Notes under the pieces: generated by a model
Told to the model about the DNA's origin: nothing
The model's input: the letters and a program-made list of their open reading frames with translations, nothing else
The model's database searches: none
Shown: in pieces, positions 39,501-53,227 of the stretch
How the letters are laid out: every line of letters starts with the position of its first letter
Numbering within the stretch: the stretch's first letter is position 1
From: Ifrita kowaldi
Taxonomy: Eukaryota > Chordata > Aves > Passeriformes > Cinclosomatidae
Assembly: GCA_013398055.1 (NCBI GenBank)
Contig: VZRS01010755.1
Coordinates: 558,001-622,000 of the forward strand
Direction: 5' to 3'
DNA length: 64,000 bases
Translations under genes and position numbers: made by a program

Positions 39501-41227
39501 ATATATTTATAACTCTTTCTTGCAAGACATGTCAGATCTAAAGAAATACCTCAAAAAAAGGGGAATATCTATACGTGTCTGTATCAGTATAGCACAAGCC
39601 AACCACCCTAAGGACTTTCAGATTCTATAATAATGAGGGAAAAAAATATTTGCTTGAAGTCAAAGAACATTATAAACAAAAAATAATTTAGACCCCCTGC
39701 TAATGATGAGATTTCTTTTGCACAAATAAGAAGTTGAAATGGTGTCAGCATGTCAGTTTAACTCAGATTCAGAACTAGTTTCTACATCAAAATAGTGAAC
39801 TCCTGAGGGGGAACATCTAGAGCTGAGGAACTCTCTTGTTTTAACTGAGACAGTGAGGGAAGTGAAAATCATGTTTGTCCCAGCAAAAAGAAAGAAACCG
39901 TAACATTTCAAAAAGTTATGAATGTGTGATGTTGGTTGAAGCTTGGAGCAGAGCATCCATGGCTGGCTGTTTAGAGACTGACTTCAGCTGAAGCTATGAT
40001 CTTATTCCTGAGGTGAATTCAGAGGTATTCCACAAAGGCATCTGATTTTTGGTGCTTTAATTAAACAAATGGAGGAGAGACATTTCAAAGAAAATTGAGT
40101 AGAGCAGTCCGTCCTGTACTGCAGTCTGGAGGCATCTTTTAATCAGTAAAAGACCAAAGACACCATGAAAAGGGAATCTGGGTTTTGTTCTTAAGGAACA
40201 CATAAAAGATGTACTAATTCACCAGTTGTCAAAGAAGAGCTGGCAGATGCCCTTATTCAGAAAGGGAATAGTCAGTGTATGAAGATATCAACTTTTTTGG
40301 CTGGAGATATTTCAAATACAAAGGAATGCCATATATCAAGGAAAACCAAGAGGAAAGCTAACTTCTGAGGATGCTGCCAGCACTACAGCATCTCCTAAAA
40401 AGTATCAACTACTCTAATCCCATGGACTCATGATGGGCCTGTCAGAGCTGGCCCCTTTATGGTTTATCTTCAACCGAAACGAATCCAGCCTGCATCTTGT
40501 GATACTGATCTGCAGGGTGAACTCAAGTATAAAATTAATTTCTCAGTGCAAATATGTTTCTCATGCTATAAATTCTTTCCTCTCATGCTATACTAACTTA
40601 TGCTATGTGTCCTGTTTTTGCTTCTGTTCTGCAAGCATAACAGTTATCTGTTGCCCTAACAAGTACCCAAAAAGATACTCATTACTATTACTACTTTCAG
40701 TACTAAATATTATTGCTACTTCCATCATCACCACCATCATCATCATAATTATTATTATTACTATTATTATTATTATTATTATTCCCTGTATTAATCTGTA
40801 CCAAAAATAGAATACCACAAAGGGAAAAAGGATGCATTTTGGGACAGCAGCCAACTACTACACCACAAACAAGAAAAATGCTGGATATTATAAATAATTT
40901 ATTCAGAGCTTCAGAGTTTCAAACTAGCCAGGCTGCCAAATGCTACTGAAATAATGATTCGGTTAGAAAAATGTCACTGAGCAATATTTATGTCTCTAAA
41001 CATGGAACTAAACATGAGACGGTCTTAAGATTACTTCTTTTATGTTTTAAGACATTACATTTTCTGAATTTCTGCATCACAAATGTGGGGAATTTAAAAG
41101 CATAACACAGAGATGTCAGATCTGTCATTTGACGGCTACAGATTTGGAAAGATCAAAAACCACTCCATACATAAGCAAAGGTATGCAGTTATATTTTAAG
41201 ATTACAGATACTAATGCTTGATATTCA
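33587..41227. other. Intronic sequence, upstream intron of MAGI2
   Basis: No supported gene. A block at about 35000-35270 and another at about 36300-36600 are less AT-rich and carry moderate open frames (for example 35004-35402 on the plus strand), but with no recognisable domain. An ATC/ATT microsatellite lies at 40722. Confidence 0.7.
40722..40783. repeat. (ATC)n-(ATT)n compound microsatellite
   Basis: CATCATCACCACCATCATCA runs into ATT units (ATTATTATTACTATTATT). This produces artificial runs of Ile in one frame and of Met or Ile in the other strand's frame. Confidence 0.95.
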
Positions 41228-41540
41228 AGGTCAGAAAAAAACTTTAGATCCTTTAGCCTGACCTCCCACATGTTGCAGGATATACTACTTCAACGAGTAC
41301 AGTGACCCCTGTACTAAGCCTATTAATTCATGTTGCTACAGCTGTTGCCAGAAACGTCTACAGGCTTGAAGATGAGAAAAGCTGGAGATCCTCTCCTCTT
41401 TCTTTGGTGATTTTGTTGGCCTCACTCCTAAAAATGTATGCCTTAATTATAATCAGAATGTCTCTGTTTCCAGTTGTTGGCTAGAGTACTCCTCTTTCCC
41501 TTCAACAATGAAATACCCGTAACTGCTCCATGAAAAAAAG
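41228..41540 (-). mobile_element. Decayed ancient CR1/L3-like LINE fragment
   Basis: The plus strand contains a series of short matches, in the right order, to the reverse complement of an old amniote CR1-type 3' region. They are an AGGTCAGAA start, TTTAGCCTGACCTCC, GACCCCTGTACTAAGCC, then TGAAGATGAGAAAAGCTGGA and AAAATGTATGCCTTAATT, and finally TTCCAGTTGTTGGC. I recognise the pattern from crocodile and turtle CR1 copies. Divergence is high and the borders are approximate. It is much older than the other CR1 fragments here. Confidence 0.55.
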
Positions 41541-44500
41541 TTTATGTTGGAAATTAAATCACTTTCTTTCTCCTTCCTCCTTTTCCTTTTCTTTCTTCCC
41601 ATTAATGTTGAGCTAAACAAACTGAGGGAATTAATTTCTCTGGTTTTATATCTGTTGGATGTTTGTCCCTGCAACTGATTTCTAATTTGTCTACATCACA
41701 TATAAAGATAAGAGCAGAGCTAGACACAGACCCCTCACTGCCTCACCAAGAGCCACAGAGCACCCATGACTGTACCACCACTGGAACTGAAGGAAATTTG
41801 GTGTCTCTTTAGAGGAACCAACTGAAATACACTCTTGGCTCGTCTGAAAAGCCTCTCATTTCTTCACAGTGCCTACAGAACCCTGTGTATCTCAGAGTAT
41901 TTCAGTATCAGAACAAGTAAGCTTTTAATGGTAATGAAATAGGCTATCACAGGACACAGAAAAAGAGAGGATTCAACACAACTATTTAAGAGAAATAGGA
42001 AAACTACAATACAAGAATAGGAACTATTTTATTAACAACATCAATCATACCATTCAATGGCACAGGGGACCAGTAAGAAATATGCTCTTAGGGCTATTTG
42101 AAAAGACAAAGGTATTTACTATGATTTCAAAGTCAGCCACTAAAATAGGAGGTGGACATGTACATATTTTTTGGTGATCTGGGCCTAAATAACTTTGGAA
42201 TTGCAAGATAAAACTGCAGGAGGAAAGCTGGAGTATGTTAAAACAAACAGAAAAATGCTTACAAGAAATAACAATAAAGTTTTAAACATTATTTCCTGTA
42301 TGAAAACTGAACTTGCACTTTTCTGCATAAATATCTCTAAAAAGTCTAATTTTCATTTACTAATATATTTTCATAATTTTCACCTACTTGTCTAAAGGTT
42401 ATAGGTACTGGTATCCCTAAATGGTGAAGTGGCTTATGATGCAAAACAAACTCTGAATTTTACAGCACAAAGATGCTATGGTAGATTCACATTTACTGTT
42501 ATTACTGAAAAAATGTTTTCTTTAATCTTTGAAATTTAGGAAAATAAGAAACTGCAATTTGATGAGGATATAGGTGTTTTCAGGTGTGCTGATCACTGAG
42601 ATTCCCCAACCCTCCTTTGTTTGTTTGTCTGTTTGGTTTTTTTCTCTAGCAGATATTTGAACAAATTTAAAATGAGAATAAAAATATTTCAAGTCTTACT
42701 CACTTTCAATTGTACACATATGGGAAGGCTAATAGAAAATTATCTCCTTTTTATTATTAACAATTCTTCTGTTATTGCCCATGTTTATTAACAGAGACAG
42801 GTCTGATGCCGCAGAAGAAAAATAGGTGATGTTATACAATATGAAGTGATAAACTGTAAGCAATCATACCATTAAGGAATATCAGGAGATACCTGTGCAC
42901 GAGGGACATTTAACACTATTCAATATTTAATAATGTCATATTAACTGGCATTTTACTGCTTCTGAAGGCCTAATTGTCTGACATTAACATTCTTCTTGCA
43001 CTCTAGGGATGTTCTTTACACCACTCCTTTAGCTAAGGCAAATGTTATTGCAGCTAGGTTGCTTGCCCCTCCCTCTCCCCAAAGCATTCTGTTGATGGCT
43101 AAATAGCTGCTTCACTTACAGAGGAAAATATGTATTGCCGATGGGCAGGACAAAATAACGAGAAAATTATTCTGATGAACACAAGATACATGCTGAAATT
43201 TCCATACCCCTTTTGGCACACCACAGAAGACAGGACACCAGTTTGCTTGATGGGATTACATTAGTCATTCTACTTAACAGGATTCTTCAAATGAAGTATA
43301 ATTTCATTTTCACATTGTTTTTTTCTGCAGATATAAGTCCCTCAAAAATGGAAGGTATAGCAGTCAGTGTCCACAGAGCAGGTCATTGATTATCCAACAT
43401 GATAATTCTTAGTTTTTCTCTCAAATTCTCTCAGCTTACAGTAACAATAAGCTTTCTCTACTTTTCCTAGATCATGCCCTAAACTATGGCACATTTCTGT
43501 AATGACGGGTATGGTACATCACTCATGCCTTTTCCATAACTAAGACCTTTTCCATAATCAAGCTCTTCTAGGATGAACAGGTGCTCTGATGTCTTCCTGC
43601 ATCTGAAACACTGCTGACCTGGCCAACTAAAGTTCCACTTCTCTGAACTGATTCTTATGGCAAAACAGGACATGTAAAATTCATGATACTCTAGCCTTTT
43701 TTGTATAGCTGTGTAAGCTTGTCTTGCTTGTAAGCACTGTGGTCAGAAGTTTTCATCACTCAAGGCCTCAAGATGCCTTCCTCCATCCTTCAGAATTTCA
43801 GTGCTTTAGAAATGCATCCATTTTTGCCCCGACCTTCATAAACAGGTTAAATCCTTTGTGACTGGTATGTTAATTTTTACATTCCAAACTAGATATAACA
43901 CAAAATGCTCTTTCCTGCAAATAATTTTCTGCATTTTAAAGACAGGCATTTTGACAGGTCCTTTCTCCAAGAAATATGAACTGCCATTCCCTTAGAAAAA
44001 GCTTATAAGAGAGACAGACGTTTTAGGACTTTTTGAGCCTGTTTCTCAACAAGGAATTTTTGTTTGTTTGTTTCCAGCACTGGTATGCCGAAGAGAGGAA
44101 GCACCAAATTTCATTTCCAGCAGTTGCATTTAAAAGTCTCAAGAAGGAAAGAGTAAATATAGCTTCCTTGCTTACTCCTCATCCATTTTCACCATCATAC
44201 ACTGCTCGCTTTCATTTGCTTTCAGATTTTAATTCCTTAAAGGCCTCCCTGATGCTGTTTTGAATTGTCAGGGAATTAATGCTATAGATATTGGAATGGG
44301 AAAATTAAAATTTAAAGCACCCAAACCATTGAAGCTGAAGGATTCATGACTCTCACAGCTCCACTCATATTCCATTCCTCACTTACTGGGGATAAATTAA
44401 ATGATGCCATAGAACAAATATGATTCATCTTCAGCTATCTAAAAGTCGGATATCCAGTCTGAACTAGTCATTTGGTCTCCCTCAGCAGTCAATGCAGTGA

Positions 44501-45486
44501 CTAACAATGTAGACATGTCTTCAGAGAGGGTAAAAGAGATGTAGAATCATAAAGGAGAAAGAGGAAAAAAACAATTGTCCTAGGCTGATGCAGGAAAACA
44601 CGACATTAGCATTTAGAACACAGTGTCTCATAAGACTGCCTGCAGTCTACTTGCAAACTTTCCACCAACAGCCTCGCTACTCCTTCCTACGGACTTCCCT
44701 CCACTCCAAACATTTTGGCATAATTAGATGGGGTTAACTGGGACAGTTAACTTCCTAGCCAAACTATCAACAAAAATTTGCTAAAGTATCCATCAAGCTT
44801 CATTTTAAACTTTGTTTTACAATAGGATAGTGAATAAGCTTATAAAGTTTGTATCATATTGTACTGAGAATATCACTTTGATTCCTTACCTGACTAAGGA
44901 AACAACAGTGATTAAGTGACATAGAAACTAGGATCTTTTCACTCATTCTTTTCAGGCATTTATTGAAATGTCAAATCTGCACATTACATAGCAGGGCATC
45001 CAGAATCAGAATTTAAGGCTAAATCTGTATGGACTGGTCTTCCAGAACATTTAATTGAAAAAAGAACATAAGGCAAAAAAGTACTGCTGTCAACAGAGGT
45101 GCTGTTTTCCAGAGAGCACTAGGAACATTCAATAAAGCAGACGTATGGATGCACTTCATTCTATCAAAAAATAATGTTAAAAATCATCTCTAGAGAATTG
45201 AGAATCCATTAGAAGCTGTTTTGGTGGGGTGAAAAGTGAGGTATTAAAAGAAATAAAATATGTATGAGTTCTAGTAAGTCATCTCTCCAGTTCCTTAACT
45301 TCTAACCTCTTCTTCAAAGCTTTAACCCAGGGTTTTTTTTCTGCAGAAGTTTCTGGCAGAAAGAAGTACTTTCAAATCAAGGTGCTGTGCACTGCTACCA
45401 TGAGCTGGTAACATTTCTTAAAAATGTTTCTCTAGTGACCCACGTATGACCCAAACATAGTTCCTTTATTGCAAAACTATTTTCAG
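41541..45486. other. Intronic sequence, upstream intron of MAGI2
   Basis: Ordinary AT-rich intron with no supported gene. It includes an 18-bp imperfect tandem pair at 43528-43563 (units starting CCTTTTCCATAA). Confidence 0.7.
43528..43563. repeat. 18-bp tandem duplication
   Basis: Two units share CCTTTTCCATAA and diverge slightly in the last six bases. They give a repeated YGKG in the minus-strand frame. Confidence 0.8.
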
Positions 45487-45893
45487 AGCTGCACGTGGCT
45501 CAGGGGCCTCCAGCATAAGGAGGACATGGACTTGCTGAAACGAGTCCAGTGGAGGGTCATAAAGATGATCCGAGGGCTGGAGCACCTCTGCTATGAAAAC
45601 AGGCTCGGAGAGTTGGGGCTGTTCAGCCTGGAGGAGAGACGGCCCCAGGAAGAGGGCAGGTGTAGATTGGAGATAAGGAAGAAATTCTTTGCTGTGAGGG
45701 TGGTAAGGCACTGGAACAGGTTGCCCAGAGAAGTTGTGGACTCCCCATCCCTGGGCAGTGTTCAAGCCCAGGCTGGATGGGGCTTTGAGAAACCTGGTCT
45801 AGTAAAAAGTGTCCCTACCCATGGCAGGGGGATTGGAATGAGATCATCTTTATGTTCCCTTCCAACCCAAACCATTCTATGATTCTATGATTA
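45487..45893 (+). mobile_element. CR1 LINE 3' fragment with internal deletion
   Basis: A forward-strand, 5'-truncated CR1 copy ending in CCATTCTATGATTCTATGAT. The translation carries ORF2 C-terminal motifs: LLKRVQWRVIKMIRGLEHL, then RLGELGLFSLEERR, then EIRKKFFAVRVVRHWNRLPR and EVVDSPSL. Between the residues ERRP and EEGRCRLEIRKK, roughly 40 residues normally present in CR1 (the region with YLKG and SDRTRGN) are missing. The deletion keeps the frame, so an open frame of 137 codons runs through the copy. It is nevertheless a dead fragment with no promoter or reverse-transcriptase core. Confidence 0.93.
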
Positions 45894-48800
45894 TTGCAGT
45901 GTGCTTCTGGCAGGAGTATGGTGAATTAGATGACCCAGTAAAAGTTAATAGGAACACCTTCAGTTCATGGTCTGCTGCACTAGGAAGACCTATTCAGATT
46001 ACTGTACATATCAGCACAGAGAAAACCTGTTGAAGATTTACTGAAATCCTTGCCTGATTTGTTGCTTTCTATTTTTCTGAACAGTCGAACACCCACAACA
46101 GCTATATCTTTTATATTAGCCTTTTTATTTATATCCTGTACCTTTATGGCCCCACAGCCCGACCTGTCCAACGCTTTAACTACATTATAATCCTTTCTTT
46201 CAGCAAGTACTTAATACAGGAAGCATTTTTAACCAAATGCCTTACAAAAATATCTTAATTTTTAAGCACAAGCACAAAACACTGGTAACTTCCTTAAACT
46301 GTAAAAAAAATGAGTGATCTACTTGCAAAGAATTTCCAAGTCAGACAGACGTATGTGAGACCATGCATTAATGCATAAAACACAGAGTCCTGTGAATGGA
46401 GCTATTTCACTTTGGACTGATCTATGCTAACATCACTTGACCCTTCTCCTTGTCCCTTTTTCTAGCTGGTGCTACCAGGAGAACGCATACACCTCACCCT
46501 GTATCTCACACTACAAAGGACTACGTTAAACTGTGTACAGGTCCTTGTTCTCTTAGTAACTACGTATGATGAGCTTTGAGCCCAATCCAAGAAAAAAATG
46601 TAACATATCTCAGTGTGTTACACTTTAAGTACAAAAAATCCCCAAATGAGATTTCTGGCTTCATGGCTTGAAAATTCCTCAGGCACATACATTTACTTAA
46701 TGATCAGTGTGGCTACGCCTGAGCAGAGAACTCTGGGATTCTGACCAAACTACATCTAAATCTAGAAATTAGATGAGAATAAAACAACTACGCTCAGGTG
46801 TACCTAATCCACACCTTCATCTTTTGCATTTTAGAGATTAAAATAATGACCACAAGAAGTTCTTCCTTTGTCCTTACACATCCTTATTACATAATTTAGT
46901 TTCTCAAATCTGTCCTCAGATTTCCCTCTTAGGATCAGGGGCCTAAAACGTGAACATTACTGTTCTCAACCTGCAACTACTTAAATGCTTCAGTGAATAT
47001 AAAAATAAAAAAATCTAATCAAGCTTGGTCTTGCAGAAGGAAGACAAGCCTACTGAGACCTTTCAGTAACTTCTCATGTTGCACCTTTAAAACCTTCTAC
47101 TTCAATCACCTGTTTATGAGTGACTTTCCTTCCTTGCTTTGTCCCCAACACATTACCAACAGGCTAATTTTATTCCAGGGCTCCATTTACACAATTAATT
47201 GCCCCCCAATACAAGGCAACAGACATTCCTCACCATCATCCCATCCTTAACAAGAAGCAGCAAGCTTTCTGTTCACCCAGATTTCTACCAGTGATCTTTT
47301 CCTGGAAGGAAGGTCCTCGCTCCTCTTCAAGATATTCTTCTGACAATATTATATTTTCTGAAGTTTGTGCAGAGCTGGAAAAGTGTCATTTTAATTCTAG
47401 CACAAAGAGCCATGAACTCTCACAATTTGCACCCAGAACAGCTACCCTGTCCACTCTTTATCAAAAATAATTCCACTGAAGTCAACCAAACGGCACAGGT
47501 GATGCAGAAGTAGGTAACAGGAACTGGCAAATATGGGCAATGCACCTTTCAAAAAGAAAAACTCAGTATGGGTACTGTGGGCTATTCCCAAACTGGTAAC
47601 ATGACTGGGCAGTACAGCACAAAGCCTGCAAGAAGAGGCTTTTCCCAGACATCTTCACAAGAAATCAAGTGAGGACTGGCTCTCACAATTTTTTAAGATT
47701 TAAGAAACTTTCTCTGAATTTTTTTGGTAGCAGTACATTGTGCAGAAGCAGATAACTTTCAAGATGAGATTTTTAATCATGATTTTTTACCACTAGATGA
47801 CCTACCATGTAGGCATAAGAATCTGTAAATTTTTCTTCAGAATTGGACAGTTTTAATTACAATGCTGAAACATATAAGAAAAATTGATCTAGGTGTTTTT
47901 AAATAATTTAAAATACATTTTGTAACTAAAAAGCTAACAAAATTACCTATGTGCAAAAATGTTAAAATAAAAATATACTTTTATCTTGTGCATGAATTAA
48001 AGTGTACCTAGAGGGCATTCATAGAATTAAAAATCAGATGGTATTAAAACGCAATTAAGAAACCATAATTATATGTTAAACAGAGATACAAAGACAAGGG
48101 ATAGCTTCGTATCTCAGCTGTGGAATAGCTGTTCAGGGTATATGAACTGAATACAGACTCCCCCTCACAACACATTGAAACTGCAGTCTATTGTGGAGCT
48201 GTGTAATTCCTTAAGATCTCAGCAGCTGCTCAGAGAAGCTAAAAGCTGGTATTGGCTAAGCAGTTTATTGATGGTTCTGGATGGCAGTCCTTCAGCTCTC
48301 CTAAGGAGATGGTTTCAGTTTTACCTCCGTACCTGAGTCAGAAGGCTTCCAAGGTGGCTGTAAGAGACAATGCTAAAGACTCCTCATCAGGGCTAATAAA
48401 CTGGAATCAGTTGGATGCTGCGAAGACAAACTCATTGCTGCCCTTCTTCCCCAGCCACTGCCAGGTCCACAGCTCTTGCTGCAGGGCGCTGGCTGCCCCA
48501 GGCACCCTGCGTGGGCACAAAGTCAATGCAGAAAAGGAAAATTTGTGCAAGAAAAGGTCTGACCCAGAGGAGAGGCATACTTTCCTTGGAAAAGAGAATA
48601 TACTTGCTTAGAAATGTTCAAACACCAGTAGTCATAATTCTGCTCGCAATGGGCTCACCCAAACTGTGATGTCTGTGCATTTATGTCAGTAAATAAACTC
48701 TAATGATTCATGATAAGAATATTTATATTTTGCACATAATACATATTCTTGAGCTACTTGTTTGCCTAAGAACCTCGTAATTTCTTCTTTACTCAAAAAT

Positions 48801-51800
48801 TCATTTAGAAAACAGTGACATCTCTCACCATGACAGAAGTTTCAGGAAAGACCAAAACACTACTGTGGGCACTAATGCTATAATAAAATAGAATAGCGTC
48901 TTATTTTTTCTCAATTTTAAATAAAGTTTTGACCTAATTGTCTAAAGTCCAATGTGAAATAATTATTTCTACTTAAACAAGTCTGCTAACACAAATGATA
49001 AATTTGATTTGACAACTGGATATTCTCATGGCATGTTGGTGACTCATGTGTCCTCTAATCCAAGTCACAGGCCAACATTTTATCATTGCTCTTTAGAGAG
49101 GAAAAAAAAAATTGCACACAGCAAATGTTCAGGTCTTAACTATACACACATTATTTGGAGTTAAGTGCAATCAGCTTTTTATGCTCTAAATTTCCATTTG
49201 AATGAAGTATGTTTAGCGTAAAAAACAGTAATTTTTTGTTCAGTGCAGAAGAATGAGTCTTTGCAAAGCACTTTTCCAAAAGGTAATAAAAATTACCATA
49301 GTTTTAACCCACTGGACAGCCAATTGTATCTTTCAGTGGGGCTCAGGAAGTTACATGGTCTGTGTTATAAATATCAAAATGTTTACCCTGACAGGTCCCA
49401 AAACACCTGAGGAAGATTGTTGAGGGTTTTTTTTTCCTGTACAGCCTCATAACACTCTCTAGCAAAATATGATGATTCATGGGTGGTTCATTGTAAACTA
49501 CATTTACAAGGGTCTGTGCAGCCTGAAATAAGTGCCAGCTTATAATGAAGAGATATTTTTCCGTGTTCTGTTACAAACAACACCATAATTACAATGATTT
49601 CTGAGAAAACCAGTAAATGATCACAAATTACAAATGCTCCTAGACAGAATCCATTTATTTTCCCTTTTTTTTTTTTTATTCAGGTTATATAGAAAATATA
49701 CAGAAGCTTCAACACGGTACTCCAAAGAACGATTTTTTTCTTTCTTATGGTGCATGTATTATCAAAGCTTATTAATAAGAAAAATGTAATTAAAAAATTA
49801 AAATAATTCTTTCCAGACATCAAAAAATGGTGTTGCTTTTGGAGTTCACTTAGTCTAAGCTTGGCTGTCACTAAGCTAGATGTTTCAAAAGAAAGTGAAA
49901 TAAAGACAGCATAGATATTAGATATTATCTGATTTTATGTGTGCCTAAATTTCATAGCTGCATATTAATTGGTAATTGCATACTTCACACACTGAAGTAT
50001 GACAGATTGCAATTCCTTTTGGAAACACATAAAAATTTAGTAGGATAATTCTTAACAAAAAAGAAGCTTGTCAATTTTTTTAAAAATGTAACTTAAAATT
50101 TACTTTATTCAATTACTAAAGTATCTGAAATTTTTAGCTTCATCTTTAGTGTTATCCTTGATTCTTGCTGGGTTCCCTTACTGTTTGGTTCATTCCACCA
50201 ATAAATGGAAGTATCTAATTTAACACCAGTGTGACAATAGCATGCACATTTTTGTTATGATAAAATATAGCATTAAAAATTCAATGGTAATGTCTGCTTA
50301 TGAAAGTACCCTCATTCACATGGCAAACTGACTAATCAAAAAAGCACAGTGACAGCATTTAAAACTGATATGCTACTTTATTAGTCCATTCATTAAGATT
50401 AAACAAAGGTTCAAAATCAGCAAGAAGTAATAAGTAAGGAATTAATTCCAGTGTCTGGAGGAGTTTGGTTTTGGTCAGGTGATTCCAACTCTCTCACTGT
50501 TCTTTGCTTTTTTTGAAGGTGGCACATGAACTCATTGTCTCTTTACAGAACATATATAGATTGTTCAAAATGAAAAGTTCTATGTAATTGCAAGATCTTA
50601 GTATCAAGCACATTCTAGACTGAACAGAATAAAATTATGCTATTTTTTTGTCAAGTGCATTAGTGCATTGGAAGCGTCTGGGTTAATTAATTTATTTATT
50701 AACTTTTAGCTATAGCATAAGCACTATTGCACAGACTATAGTGTCCTCTATCATTTACTCTGAGAGTAGACTATATGCCTGAAAGATGAAACAGATCTCA
50801 CACAGGGAGCACACTAAGTAATGAAAAGAATATAAGGAAGGAACAGATTTGGAGCTGTCTTTTGCTCTGTGAAAAAGTCATTTGCACATAGGTATACTCT
50901 ATTTCCATTTATTTTAATAACCTTCTGAGACTGAAATGGTTCCCTGAGCTGACAGAAGGTATGTCCTTTGTGGTTCAAGATGTCTGGTCATACAGGAACA
51001 GGGCTGGAAAGGGCACTAAAGGAACTAAGCAACATACAGATTTTTTCCCTTTTCCCAGACAGAATCCACAGTACTGAGAGAGGCTGATGGCTATGCTGAG
51101 AAGAGTTGGATTGCACAAAAAAGAAGGGGGTTGCAATAGATATGCTGCATGTGAAATTCCACAAAGTAAGGAATAGGAAATCCCTACCTCAAACTCTAAC
51201 CTGTGCTCTACAACATGCAGGAACCCCACCCAGGCACGGTGGCACCTGGTGCAACCTTTGCAGGTAGGAGCGTGAGCCACGTCCTTCAGAAGCCAAGGAG
51301 AAATGAGTACTCTCCTTCAAAACACTGCTGAAGGAGATGAGCGGTGATTGTTTCCCCAGTGGTACTTCTCTGTCTTTCTGCTTTTAAGGAATGTGCTCAG
51401 AAATGTGTTATGAGACCTGCATTCAAATCCTTCTTCTGCAGAAGGTGATTCAAACACACCCAGGTTCAGCCCAACCAACACAGTTTGCCAAGCACAAGCC
51501 TAAGGTATGCCAGGGGCCCTGCAGGCAACTTTAAATTGTTCATCATCTCCATTTTGCAAAAATACTTGCTGGGTAAGAGACAGATTCAGCATAAGGCTTA
51601 GTTTTAGGGCATTTATCTGTGATGGTAGTTTTGACCACTTTCTGAATCCAGAACTTGTGTTCTTTGGTGGTATGGCTAATTAACTGTGACAATTAAATTT
51701 TCCTTCTGTTTTTTTATGTTAACGTTCATTAACATTCTTTTTTTTTAGTTGATGGATTTTAATTGTTTAGGCCAAGTGAAGCAGCCCTTATGAGAAGAAT

Positions 51801-52398
51801 TTAGACTAAATCCGTCATCACAGAAAATGCTGATGGCCTAATTATTCTCCTACACAGAAAACTGAGACAGTTACTTAAGAGGTAGTTGCACAGACTTCCC
51901 TTACAGTAAATGGGGAGAAATGAACATTTTTAGCCAGGATTCACCTCACCATAAAGCAGCTGCTTTAGTATATGCCACACCAACCCAACTCTACAAGTAC
52001 CTGCAGAGATCTAAAATTAGGTGAACATAATCACACCATAATCACCATAAACTGCCTCTACACACAACAAAAGAAATCAGCAACTTCCTCAGGGAAATCA
52101 GTAAGATGAATTTCCATTTGGAATTGCCCTCCTCTGTTTCCACTGACATAGCGGGGAGCTGATGCACTTCAGAAACAACTCTGTGTAGGTGTGATCAAAC
52201 AAGCTACAAGCCTCCAACGGCAGGAACCTCAGAAGTCAGTTTTCTGTGCAGGCCTGTTGAGTAGGCAACAGATGGACCTTCAGGGTTTACCTTCTTTCCC
52301 AAGGTAGTTCCCAGCATGTGAGCAAGGGGAAAACTGCAACTTTAAAATTTGAAAAGTTGGTAATTTCTTTTTTCCTTTTTTTTCTTTCATAGGGAACA

Positions 52399-52560
52399 AC
52401 AATAATATTATTTCCTACAATAATAGAAAGCCCATGAGACATTTTAAAATGGAAGTTAAAAACCAGAATATCCACTGATACACTAGTATTATTTCCTATT
52501 ATAATACAAAGCCCATAAGGCATTTTCCAATGCAAGTTAAAACCTGAATATCCACTGATC
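52399..52560. repeat. 81-bp tandem duplication, two copies
   Basis: Copy A (52399-52479) and copy B (52480-52560) share TATTATTTCCTA, AATA.AAAGCCCAT, CATTTT, AAGTTAAAA and GAATATCCACTGAT in the same order and spacing. They differ at several bases, so the duplication is not recent. At 27 codons the length is a multiple of three, so the minus-strand frame repeats NFHFKMSHGLSIIVGNN in a similar form. Confidence 0.9.
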
Positions 52561-53178
52561 CCACTGCTGAGGAACTTAACACCAAGAGTAATGAAGTCCT
52601 CAAAATACTCATGGCCACTGCTTCATTTCAAGTGCCACATTACTGAGCCACTAAACAACAAAAAAATCAGCTCATTTCTGAAGGGATCCTTTGGACAGCA
52701 AGATTAATTCCTTGGGGAATCAGAAAGACTGAAAGTAAGATTATACAGTGGAACAGATTTATTTTTATGAATGTGGGATGCAAAACTATAGATACTGAAA
52801 ATGCTCACGGACTGATATTCTTGGTTTGGAGACTGCAGTGAGCCACTGACTGATTTAAGCTTATCATAATCAGAAGGAAGTTCAAGAGTGTTACTACACA
52901 AATTGTTAGTTGGCTTTGTGTCTTGCTCCTAACAGTAACAGATGTTTCAGAAACAGGTGCAAGAAGCCCATATCATACCTATGTGCAGTAACACTTGATC
53001 AATATCTATTTCTAACAGTAGAGATTAGGACAAGCCTTGATGTGTATGACATGTACCTCTTTTTAGTCTTTCAAAAAATTTTGAAATTAATTATTATCAA
53101 AAATTCTGAAGATCAATATGTTATTTTTCATATTATTAGGTCAACTCCAACATACATTTACTATTATTTCCCTTTCTC

Positions 53179-53227
53179 AAAAAAAAAAAAAAACCAAAAA
53201 AAAAACAACAACAACAACAAAAAAAAG
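53179..53227. repeat. Poly-A / (CAA)n tract
   Basis: A runs broken by CC and by five CAA-type units. Confidence 0.95.

Noticed and set aside
40430..40854. Open frames on both strands with long Ile/Met/Val runs, like membrane segments
   Set aside because: The runs come from the ATC/ATT microsatellite.
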